Source: JBPCOB01 sp051000715 (GTDB lineage: Bacteria > Actinomycetota > Actinomycetes > JALYNC01). From it: a stretch of DNA of 5,448 nt. A program made the translations under genes and the position numbers. Positions 1 through 5,431 of this stretch are shown one piece after another. The notes below the pieces were generated by a model that was given only the letters and a program-made list of their open reading frames with translations, had not been told where the DNA came from and did no database searches. The stretch covers positions 1 to 5,448 of the forward strand of contig JBPCOB010000062.1 in the NCBI GenBank assembly GCA_051000715.1, in the 5' to 3' direction. Every line of letters begins with the position of its first letter. The stretch's first letter is position 1.

Positions 1-1649
1 CCGCTGTAGTAGCGGCCGGTGACCCGGTCCGGATCGCCGGCGTCCAGCCGGGTCCAGGTGCCGGTGTCGGTCCACCGCCAGCCGTGCTGATGGGCCAGCC
101 ACGCCGCCGATCCGGCTGGGGCGCCGATCTCGGCGGCGGCGGCCTTGGCCGCCCTCAGCGTCGGGGTGACCACGACCAGCCGGTGCTCCTGCTCGTCGAG
201 CAGGTCGCGGGTGGCGGCCAGGGTGGTGGTCTTGCCCGCCCCGGCGACGCCCTCCACGACGACGAGCGCCCGATCTCCGGCCAGCGCGGCGACCGCGGCG
301 GCCTGCCCGGCGTCCAGGCCCGTACCGCCAGCCGTGGCGGCGAGCCGATCACGCACCACGGCAGCCTGAATGCCGGCCGCGGGGTCGGCGCCGCGGACCG
401 CCAACCGGCCAGCGAGGTCGGCCGCCACGTCCAGGACGTGCTGGGAGGTCAACGCCCGGACATGCTCCGGAACCCCGGCGCGGGCCAGCAGCAGCAGGCA
501 CCGGGCCAGCGCTCGAGCGGTGAGGTCCTCGGCCAGCTCGCGGCGCACCACCGGGTCGGCGACGATGCCGGTGCGGGCGAGGAGTTGTTCGACCTCGCCG
601 CGGATGTCGGCGGCGTTCCAGGCCGAGCGGGCCGCACCGAGGCGGGCCAGGACCTCGCCCGCGGCCTGGTCGCGGTCGATACGACCCACCCACGGCGGTG
701 CCAGCGGGACAGGGGGATGCCGGCCGTGGAAGCCGAGCCCCGCCAGTTCGTCGAGCCAGCGGCGGTGCAAGTCCGCGCCGGGCCGCGGGGTGACCTTGTC
801 CGGGCGGTCCTCGGCCCACGCCCGCGCGTCCCACGACCGCCGCAACGCCGGCCCCGGCTGCTCACCCGGATGCGCGGCGGACCATTCCGTTTCGTACCGG
901 TCGATGTGCCGGCCGATCTGTGCCGCGCGGCGGCTGAACGGCCCGATGTACGACGCCAGCTGGCCGATCTCACCCGAGGCGTCCAGGGTGTAGCCGTGCC
1001 CGGCCAGCGCCGTCCGGAACGCCGGGTCGCAGACGACGGCGGCGTGCCCGACGCCGTTGATCGCCGCGATCGAGTCCCGCACCGCGACCGTGTCGATCCC
1101 CCGCCACCGCCCGGCGGCGAACACCCGGGCGTTGACCTGCAGGTGCAGATGCCGGTGCGGGTCCCCAGCCCGGGAGGTGTAGTGCCGAACCACCGCCGCC
1201 TCCACGCGGTCCAGCGGCACGGCGACCTGCCCGCCGCGAGGCCCGACCCTGGTTGTCATGTGCTGCGCCAGCCAGCCGATGATCTCGGTCGCGGCCCGGT
1301 CCTGCGCCGCCTCGTACGCCGCCGCCACGTCCGGGTGCAGCTCGGCCGCGAGGGACCACGACTTCGGGCCGTTGACGACCACCTCAAGGAACCGGACGGC
1401 GTGCTCGTCGGTCCGCAGCCGGCCCCGCGGCTGCCCCGTCTCCGGGTCGACGCCGGCCACCCACGCCTCATAGGCCTCGCCGTCCAACGCCGGCAGCTCC
1501 ACGACCGGCCCCAGCCCGGTGGCGGCGTACCGGCGGGCGACCCCCGTCCCCTCGCTGAGGTAGTAGTCATCCGCCCTCGAACGGTCGGCCCCCACATACG
1601 TGCGGGCGGCGCCCGCGGCACCCCGATAAACTTTGACCCCGCCGTGCAC
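1..1649 (-). CDS. MobF (TrwC-like) conjugative relaxase-helicase, N-terminal part
   Basis: This protein would nick the element's DNA at oriT, stay covalently bound to the 5' end through a tyrosine, and unwind the strand for transfer. The frame is open from a GTG at 1649 to the window edge, giving 549 complete codons; MobF proteins are usually about 1,000 residues or more, so the rest lies to the left. Seen in order: Tyr18 and the pair Tyr29-Tyr30 in a DDYY context, matching the catalytic tyrosine region of TrwC; GPKSWSL at about 94-100; the metal-binding triad H165, H167, H169 in PHRHLHLQVN; and a helicase Walker A box GVAGAGKT at 467-474 with Lys473. The GTG was chosen because GGAGG lies 7 nt upstream and the family-typical KVYRG start follows. 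The gene is divergent from xis-int. An upstream GTG at 1667 is less likely. The family assignment is very secure; substrate and oriT are unknown. Confidence 0.95.
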   Translation of the reverse strand, partial: MHGGVKVYRGAAGAARTYVGADRSRADDYYLSEGTGVARRYAATGLGPVVELPALDGEAYEAWVAGVDPETGQPRGRLRTDEHAVRFLEVVVNGPKSWSLAAELHPDVAAAYEAAQDRAATEIIGWLAQHMTTRVGPRGGQVAVPLDRVEAAVVRHYTSRAGDPHRHLHLQVNARVFAAGRWRGIDTVAVRDSIAAINGVGHAAVVCDPAFRTALAGHGYTLDASGEIGQLASYIGPFSRRAAQIGRHIDRYETEWSAAHPGEQPGPALRRSWDARAWAEDRPDKVTPRPGADLHRRWLDELAGLGFHGRHPPVPLAPPWVGRIDRDQAAGEVLARLGAARSAWNAADIRGEVEQLLARTGIVADPVVRRELAEDLTARALARCLLLLARAGVPEHVRALTSQHVLDVAADLAGRLAVRGADPAAGIQAAVVRDRLAATAGGTGLDAGQAAAVAALAGDRALVVVEGVAGAGKTTTLAATRDLLDEQEHRLVVVTPTLRAAKAAAAEIGAPAGSAAWLAHQHGWRWTDTGTWTRLDAGDPDRVTGRYYS

Positions 1650-1656
1650 GAATTCG

Positions 1657-1661
1657 CCTCC
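1657..1661 (-). promoter_or_regulatory. Ribosome binding site of the relaxase gene
   Basis: The minus strand reads GGAGG here, 7 nt before the GTG at 1649. It decides this start over the in-frame GTG at 1667, which has no comparable purine-rich stretch ahead of it. Confidence 0.7.
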
Positions 1662-1698
1662 GCCCACTGTCCAGCGCTTTTGGACCGTCTTTGTTCGC

Positions 1699-1714
1699 CT
1701 ACCAATATTGGTAG
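1699..1714. promoter_or_regulatory. Perfect 16-bp palindrome, candidate operator
   Basis: The sequence ctaccaatattggtag is its own reverse complement over all 16 bases and is AT-rich in an otherwise GC-rich region. It lies 50 bases upstream of the relaxase start, in the position of its promoter. The form (two 8-bp half-sites without a spacer) suits a dimeric repressor such as a TetR, MarR or GntR type controlling transfer. An alternative is an oriT element recognised by the relaxase. No cognate regulator is in the window. The palindrome is certain; its role is inferred. Confidence 0.55.
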
Positions 1715-2203
1715 CATGCGTGCCGTGAATTCGTAAAGAGATGGTAATCGTTGGCAACCGTCGGCAAGTGCATGACAGCGTTCGGGCGGCGCATTCGCTT
1801 CAGAATGGCGACGTGCGTGGTGTCGTCGATGACGGTGCGTGGGGCGTTTGGTGACCGGCGCAGTGGGCGCTGCTGGGGGGACGGATGAAGCGTCGTCGCT
1901 CAGGGGCGGCTGGTCAGGGCGTGCGGCGGGCGGGTCAGCAGCTCGGACGTTGCCTCGACTCGCGCTGATCGGGGCGGCGGGAAGGTCCGTGCAGACACCC
2001 GCGGGTACGGCAGGACAGCCGAGGAGGCTCGCCGGATACCGCAGCGAGTCGATAACACCTCCCGTGGTCCCCGTAACCCGGGGGCCGGATCTCCTCCTCC
2101 AACGCAGCTGCCGCCGGCCGCGTTAAGGATTCTCCTGTTCCCCTGACCTGCACGTTCAGACATCTTTCCGTACCGCCAGGGGCCACCCGCCCGACGCAAC
2201 GGA

Positions 2204-2236
2204 AGGATCTCGGCAGGATCTCGGCAGGATCTCGCA
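2204..2236. repeat. Three tandem 11-bp repeats (iteron-like)
   Basis: The unit aggatctcggc occurs at 2204-2214 and 2215-2225, and a third copy at 2226-2236 differs only in its last two bases (ca). An 11-bp period is close to one helical turn, so bound proteins would line up on one DNA face. The array is 120 bases upstream of xis. Binding sites for the excisionase, for integrase arm domains, or for a regulator or replication initiator are all possible. Confidence 0.6.
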
Positions 2237-2355
2237 AGAATGTTGAGCATCGTCGATGGGGAGGGATGACGGTCGGCACACGTCGGTCGCTGGACTCGAT
2301 CGCGAACCCCGGCGGGCGTGTCTCCTCGCCGTAGCCATCGACGATCGGAGTGATC

Positions 2356-2586
2356 ATGGACCAGACCCGCACCACCCCGGACACCGGGACGCACAGCCAG
2401 CTGCTCACCCTCGCCGAGGCCGCCGCCCGGCTCCGCACGCCCGTGGCGACCCTCCGGTACTGGAGGCATCTCGGCATCGGCCCGGACAGTTTCCGGCTCG
2501 GGCGCCGGGTCATGTATCGGCAGCAGGACGTCGAACGGTGGGTGAACGCCAGGCACGACCTCGAAACGGAGAAGCGGCTCTCGTAG
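2356..2586 (+). CDS. Excisionase-like small HTH (MerR/HTH_17) protein
   Basis: A 76-residue protein with a winged-helix DNA-binding domain of the excisionase type. Such proteins bind and bend DNA beside the attachment site and bias the partner integrase toward excision. Residues about 13-65 carry the pattern: LLTLAEAAARL, then TPVATLRYWRHLGIGP (recognition helix, with the RYW signature common to actinobacterial Xis), then a wing and FRLGRRVMYRQQDVERWV. ATG 2356 is preferred over the in-frame GTG at 2350, because GGAG at 2347-2350 lies 5 nt before the ATG and would overlap the GTG. The integrase begins 79 nt downstream on the same strand, the usual xis-int order. It could instead be a transcriptional regulator of similar fold, but the neighbour makes excisionase the better call. 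Confidence 0.87.
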   Translation: MDQTRTTPDTGTHSQLLTLAEAAARLRTPVATLRYWRHLGIGPDSFRLGRRVMYRQQDVERWVNARHDLETEKRLS

Positions 2587-2601
2587 TCTGTCGACGGAGT
2601 A

Positions 2602-2636
2602 GCGCCGTTGTCGGCGCACCGTGGCTTACGAAGCCA
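2602..2636 (+). other. Two hairpins in the xis-int gap
   Basis: Positions 2602-2617 form a perfect 6-bp stem (gcgccg/cggcgc) with a 4-base loop. Positions 2622-2636 form a second 6-bp stem (tggctt/aagcca) with a 3-base loop. Both lie between the xis stop and the integrase Shine-Dalgarno at 2654-2660. There is no T-run after either. They could act as a weak attenuator or processing site that lowers integrase expression relative to xis; this is inference. Confidence 0.35.
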
Positions 2637-2665
2637 AGAAGTGCACGCTTGTCGGGAGGTCGCAA

Positions 2666-3766
2666 ATGAACATCGCCAAACGGACCGATGGTCGCTGGCG
2701 TGCGCGTTACCGAGATGCGGAGGGCGTCGAACACGCCCGGCACTTCGCGCGGAAGGTCGACGCGCAGCGCTGGCTGGACGGGGTCACGGCGGCGGTCGTG
2801 ACCGGGACCTACGTCGACCCGGGGGCGGGGCGGCGGACGGTGCGCGAGTACGGCGAAGAGTGGCGCTCCGCCCAGGTCCACCGGGCGACCACGGCAGCGC
2901 ACGTCGAGACGATGCTGCGCCGGCACGTCTATCCCGCGCTGGGCGAGCGTCCGCTGGCCGCGGTCCGGCCCAGTGAGGTGCAGGCCCTCGTCAAGACGCT
3001 GTCGGGCGTTCTCGCCCCGGCGACGGTCGGCGTCGTCCATCGCATCCTCGCCGGCGTGCTCAAGGCGGCCGTGCGGGATCGGCTGATCGCCTCGTCGCCG
3101 TGCGAGGGGACCCGGCTGCCCAAGCTGGTCCGGGCCCAGGTCGAGCCCTTGACGCTGGAGGCTGTCGAGGCGCTGACCGGCGCCATGCCGCCGCGGCTAC
3201 GCGCGCTGGTGACTCTGACCGCGGGCACCGGCCTCCGCCAGGGTGAGGCGTTCGGCTTGACGGTCGACCGGGTGAACTTCCTGCGGCGAGCGTTGACCGT
3301 GGACCGCCAACTGGTGCTGCTGCCCGGCCGGGAGCCGTACCTGGCGCCACCGAAGACCGCAGCCAGCGTCCGCACCGTTCCGCTGCCCAGGGTCGTCGTG
3401 GACAGCCTCGCCGCCCACCTGGCCGAGTACCCGCCCTTGGGCGACGGGTTCGTCTTCACCACCGAACGCGGGCGACCGCTGCGCCGAACGAGCTTCAGCG
3501 CCCAGGCGTGGCAGCCGGCCGTGGCGGCTGCCGCCCTCCCGGCCGGCACGCACTTCCACGACCTGCGGCACTTCTACGCCTCGCTGCTGATCCGGCACGG
3601 GGAGTCGGTCAAGGTCGTGCAGGCCAGGCTCGGCCACGCCAGCGCCGCCGAGACCCTGGACACCTACTCCCACCTCTGGCCGGACTCCGATGACCGGACC
3701 CGCGAGGCCGTCGACGCAGTGCTCGGCACCGCCGCAGTCCCGTTGTCGCTCGCCGGCCCGGTCTGA
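2666..3766 (+). CDS. Tyrosine recombinase / site-specific integrase
   Basis: A complete 366-residue phage-type integrase that cuts and rejoins DNA at attachment sites to insert or excise the element. An N-terminal arm-binding, AP2-like segment (about 1-45: RTDGRWRARYRD) is followed by a SAM-like core-binding domain (about 55-140) and the catalytic domain (about 160-345). The full active-site set is visible: Arg191 in TGLRQGE, Lys230 in PPKTAASVRTV, His298-x-x-Arg301 in HDLRH, His324 in LGH, and the nucleophile Tyr334 in DTYSHLWP. Start chosen at ATG 2666 because GGGAGGT (2654-2660) lies 5 nt upstream. A GTG at 2621 in the same frame would add 15 residues but has no Shine-Dalgarno and sits at the base of a hairpin. 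It follows xis, and the 130-bp repeat begins 15 nt after the stop, where elements of this kind often carry their attachment site. Confidence 0.97.
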   Translation: MNIAKRTDGRWRARYRDAEGVEHARHFARKVDAQRWLDGVTAAVVTGTYVDPGAGRRTVREYGEEWRSAQVHRATTAAHVETMLRRHVYPALGERPLAAVRPSEVQALVKTLSGVLAPATVGVVHRILAGVLKAAVRDRLIASSPCEGTRLPKLVRAQVEPLTLEAVEALTGAMPPRLRALVTLTAGTGLRQGEAFGLTVDRVNFLRRALTVDRQLVLLPGREPYLAPPKTAASVRTVPLPRVVVDSLAAHLAEYPPLGDGFVFTTERGRPLRRTSFSAQAWQPAVAAAALPAGTHFHDLRHFYASLLIRHGESVKVVQARLGHASAAETLDTYSHLWPDSDDRTREAVDAVLGTAAVPLSLAGPV

Positions 3767-3781
3767 CCCGCGAACCTCACA

Positions 3782-3910
3782 CGCTGGTGGCGCCGCGCCG
3801 GCCAACCGGGCAGGCGGAGCCGGCCCGTGTTTCCTGCCCGTAGGGGCCGCAGAGGTCTCCGGAGTCAAGGGCTGCCGCAGGCCGTCGCGTGCGATCGCGG
3901 CAGCGACCTC
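3782..3910. repeat. Long direct repeat, copy 1
   Basis: This stretch matches 5282-5410 at an offset of exactly 1,500 bases. The first 17 bases are identical, then there are four mismatches within 3799-3804, then 68 bases without a difference (3805-3872). One substitution follows at 3873, and small indels appear from about 3890, after which similarity fades. It begins 15 nt after the integrase stop. The copy contains hairpins at 3807-3840 and 3871-3904. It could be an attachment site, a dispersed actinobacterial intergenic repeat, or the scar of a duplication. No tRNA 3' end is recognisable in it, which argues against the commonest type of att site. Confidence 0.9.
3807..3840 (+). terminator. 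Hairpin after int, possible terminator inside the repeat
   Basis: An 8-bp stem cgggcagg/cctgcccg (3807-3814 with 3833-3840) encloses an 18-base loop, 41 nt after the integrase stop. The same hairpin is present in the second repeat copy (5307-5340). There is no T-tract, as is often so in actinobacteria, so termination is plausible but not shown. Confidence 0.35.
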
Positions 3911-3994
3911 GACGGGCTCAGCACAGATGAGGGCGTAGCGGTCGGCGGCGCGTTCGACAGCGACACGCCAACCGGCATGATGCCGGTCGCGCAC
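3876..3994 (-). pseudogene. Possible coding remnant on the minus strand
   Basis: From a GTG at 3994 the minus strand reads a protein-like stretch, including GWRVAVERAADRYALICAEP followed by VEVAAAIARDGLR. It has mostly G/C third positions and an alanine-rich helical look. It then runs into the repeat, where the frame stays open into the antisense of the integrase. There is no Shine-Dalgarno before the GTG, and a plus-strand promoter is predicted over its start. I do not recognise the family. It may be the 5' end of a gene cut off by the repeat, or a chance open frame. Confidence 0.22.
3971..3987. promoter_or_regulatory. 17-bp inverted repeat, candidate operator
   Basis: accggca and tgccggt form perfect 7-bp arms around a 3-base spacer. 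The site ends about 18 bases before the predicted extended -10 element (4006-4014), so a bound dimer would overlap the -35 region of the patatin promoter. It may instead be a hairpin in read-through RNA from int. Confidence 0.35.
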
Positions 3995-4005
3995 CGCGTC
4001 GCAGG

Positions 4006-4014
4006 TGCTAGCGT
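4006..4014 (+). promoter_or_regulatory. Extended -10 promoter for leader peptide and patatin gene
   Basis: tgctagcgt fits the extended -10 pattern TGnTAnnnT used by actinobacterial housekeeping sigma factors. No clear -35 is seen at the usual distance. Transcription would start near 4021, about 15 bases before the strong Shine-Dalgarno of the leader ORF. Confidence 0.4.
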
Positions 4015-4051
4015 TTCGGCGATCGTGACCCGTCGGTAGGAGGTGAGACCC

Positions 4052-4111
4052 ATGAACGCAGTGTCCGCAGTGGGTGCTCCTCCGCAGTCCACGGTCGCGC
4101 GACTGAGTTAG
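4052..4111 (+). CDS. 19-residue leader peptide upstream of the patatin gene
   Basis: A short ORF, MNAVSAVGAPPQSTVARLS and a TAG stop, is preceded by taggaggtgag (4036-4046). This is an almost complete match to the anti-Shine-Dalgarno and is much stronger than the site before the patatin gene. The spacing to the ATG is 5-6 nt. The peptide has no cysteine or transmembrane character, and a Pro-Pro pair at residues 10-11. It ends 44 nt before the patatin start, in a different frame, so it is not an N-terminal extension. Its stop codon lies in a hairpin (4099-4115). The layout suits a regulatory upstream ORF rather than a functional peptide. The signal is strong but translation is unproven. Confidence 0.5.
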   Translation: MNAVSAVGAPPQSTVARLS

Positions 4112-4151
4112 TCGCCACCGGGAGCGCCCCACGCACTCGCGAAAGGCGACT
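4099..4151 (+). promoter_or_regulatory. Mutually exclusive hairpins between leader ORF and patatin start
   Basis: The segment agtcgcc (4110-4116) can pair with gcgact at 4099-4104, inside the end of the leader ORF (6 bp, 5-base loop, with a possible cggt/accg extension at 4092-4095 and 4117-4120). It can alternatively pair with ggcgact at 4145-4151 (7 bp). The second pairing covers the last bases of the patatin ribosome binding site aaagg (4142-4146). Only one pairing can form at a time, and ribosomes on the leader ORF would interfere with the first. This is the geometry of a translational attenuator. Short complementary segments also arise by chance in GC-rich DNA. Confidence 0.35.
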
Positions 4152-4155
4152 CCCC

Positions 4156-5174
4156 GTGAACACAGCACCTTCTTCAACTCCGCACCGCACCTCGACGCCT
4201 TCTGCCATCAGCGGCGCGCCGGGGCACGGCGGCCGGACGAGGCCCGACCAGGATCAGCCGCAGGTCAACGACACACAGCGGGCGCGCGCCGCGGGCGGGC
4301 GAGCGTTGGTCCTCGGTGGCGGCGGATCGACAGGCAACGCGTGGCTGATTGGCGTCATCGCCGGCCTGTGCGATGCCGGGCTGGACGTGACCCCAGCCGA
4401 CCTGACCATCGGGACGTCAGCCGGCTCGACGGCCGCGGCCCAGATCGCTGGCGCAACCCCGACCGAGCTGCTTGCCGCCATCCTTACCGCTGCCCGCCAG
4501 CAACGGACCGGTCCGGTCGAGTCCGACCGAGGACGCGTTGCGATCAGGCCGGTGGCGGACCACATGGTGAGGATCAGGACCATCATCGCCTCCGCTGGGG
4601 ATGCGGCTGACATGCGCCGCAGAATGGGCGCCGCGGCACTCGAGAGGGAAGCGGCCTCAGACGGCTCCTGGCAAACACGGTGGCGCGCCACCGTCGCCGC
4701 GCGGCTTCCCAGTCAGCGCTGGCCGCAACGAAGGGTGCTCATCACGGCGGTCGATGCCCATACCGGTGAACCGGTCGTGTTCGACCGCCACACGGGAGTC
4801 GACCTGGCGGACGCCGTCGCCGCCAGCTGCGCCAGTAGCCTTCCCTACAGGATCGGGGACAACCAATACATCGACGGCGGCTACCGATCCAACCCCGAGA
4901 ATGCCGATCTGGCAGCCGAATACGCACGGGTGCTCGTGCTGTCACCGTTCGGCGGCAGAACACTGAATCCGGTGGACTGGGGCATGCATCTCGCAACACA
5001 GGTCGACGAACTACGCGCACGCGGCAGCAGAGTCGAAACGATCTTCCCGACAGCAACTCCGAGCACATGTTCGGCCCAAATGCGATGGATCTGTCGCTGC
5101 GTCCGCCCGCCGCTCGAGCGGGTTACGACCAAGGCAGAGCCCTTGCCGAGCAGCTCACCGAATTCTGGCGCTGA
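4156..5174 (+). CDS. Patatin-like phospholipase (RssA/NTE type), frameshifted near its C-terminus
   Basis: A serine lipid acyl hydrolase with a Ser-Asp dyad, expected to cleave acyl chains from phospholipids. Visible motifs: oxyanion loop LVLGGGGSTGNAW (about 51-63), nucleophile elbow GTSAGS with Ser88, and catalytic Asp240 in YIDGGY. Residues 1-49 are a Ser/Thr/Pro/Arg-rich extension without a signal peptide or membrane segment. GTG 4156 is used because AAAGG lies 9 nt upstream and no later start precedes the oxyanion loop. The frame is good to Pro298 (5049). Beyond this the same frame gives a low-complexity tail to 5343, whereas the -1 frame from 5049 gives DSNSEHMFG, then DLSLRPPAARAGYDQGRALA, ending EFWR at 5174, the expected family C-terminus. 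One G is probably missing after ccc (5049), through mutation or sequencing error. The corrected length is about 339 residues. The neighbours give no pathway. Confidence 0.9.
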
Positions 5175-5204
5175 CGCCCACGCCCCGAGCAGCAGTACTT
5201 CGTC

Positions 5205-5233
5205 CCGTCCGGCCGCAGGACACGGCCGGGCGG
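5205..5233 (+). terminator. GC-rich hairpin after the patatin gene
   Basis: An 11-bp stem, ccgtccggccg (5205-5215) with cggccgggcgg (5223-5233) and one G-T pair, has a 7-base loop and starts 31 nt after the corrected stop at 5174. There is no T-run. Its place supports the stop at 5174, because it would lie inside the coding region if the gene ran to 5343. Confidence 0.45.
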
Positions 5234-5281
5234 CACGCTCGAGGACGGCCAGTCCCGTCTCACTCGTTGTACTTCTGATGC

Positions 5282-5410
5282 CGCTGGTGGCGCCGCGCGG
5301 ACTCACCGGGCAGGCGGAGCCGGCCCGTGTTTCCTGCCCGTAGGGGCCGCAGAGGTCTCCGGAGTCAAGGGCGGCCGCAGGCCGTCGCGGAGCGATCGCG
5401 CAGCGACCCT
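5282..5410. repeat. Long direct repeat, copy 2
   Basis: The second copy of the sequence at 3782-3910, in the same orientation, with 5305-5372 identical to 3805-3872. The frameshifted patatin frame happens to read into it and stops at 5341-5343, and copy 1 contains the same stop in the same local frame (3841-3843). Copy 2 keeps a right-hand inverted-repeat arm that copy 1 lacks, so it may be nearer the original form. Confidence 0.9.
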
Positions 5411-5431
5411 TGACGCCGGAGGGGCGGCCCC
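5343..5431. repeat. Large compound inverted repeat in copy 2
   Basis: Outer arms ggggccgc (5343-5350) and gcggcccc (5424-5431) pair perfectly. Middle arms ctccggagtcaagg (5357-5370) and ccttgacgccggag (5408-5421) pair at 13 of 14 positions. The inner region contains gtcgc/gcgac and the palindrome gcgatcgc. As RNA or single-stranded DNA the whole could fold into one long hairpin of about 89 nt. The left arms are conserved in copy 1 but its right arms are not. Confidence 0.65.

Larger units (their letters stand above)
1650..2355. other. Divergent intergenic region between relaxase and xis
   Basis: About 700 bases with no gene I can support. Open frames exist on both strands but look like the by-product of high GC: arginine- and proline-rich translations, no good ribosome binding site and no recognisable domain. 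The stretch holds a 16-bp palindrome (1699-1714), a 10-bp palindrome acccgcgggt (1997-2006) and three 11-bp tandem repeats (2204-2236). Lying between a relaxase and an excisionase/integrase pair, it is the natural place for the two divergent promoters and possibly for oriT, but no nic site is recognisable by eye. In many actinomycete elements a replication initiator sits upstream of xis; none is seen here. Confidence 0.6.

Noticed and set aside
84..1736. A 550-residue plus-strand open frame antisense to the relaxase
   Set aside because: Its translation is rich in Arg, Gly and Pro with no motif. The minus strand encodes an unmistakable MobF relaxase over the same bases, so the plus frame is a GC-bias shadow.
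1900..2619. Long minus-strand frames (to 2619 and 2513) across the intergenic region and xis
   Set aside because: They overlap the well-supported xis on the other strand, have no Shine-Dalgarno or domain, and include the iterons as simple repeated peptide.
3767..3930. tRNA 3' end as the attachment site after int
   Set aside because: I found no T-arm consensus (GGTTCGAATCC-like) or tRNA-like fold on either strand here or in the second repeat copy.
3197..4177. A 326-residue minus-strand frame over the integrase C-terminal half
   Set aside because: Most of it is antisense to the catalytic domain of the integrase. Only the short stretch 3876-3994 looks coding-like and is listed separately at low confidence.
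4156..5174. Patatin as an anti-phage effector (CapV of a CBASS system)
   Set aside because: No cyclic-nucleotide synthase or other CBASS gene is adjacent within the window, and the sequence resembles general RssA/NTE-type patatins. Defence use cannot be supported.
5050..5343. The 98-residue C-terminal extension of the patatin ORF in its nominal frame
   Set aside because: The family-like C-terminus lies in the -1 frame ending at 5174. The extension is Ser/Pro/Ala-rich, crosses a terminator-like hairpin and stops inside the repeat.
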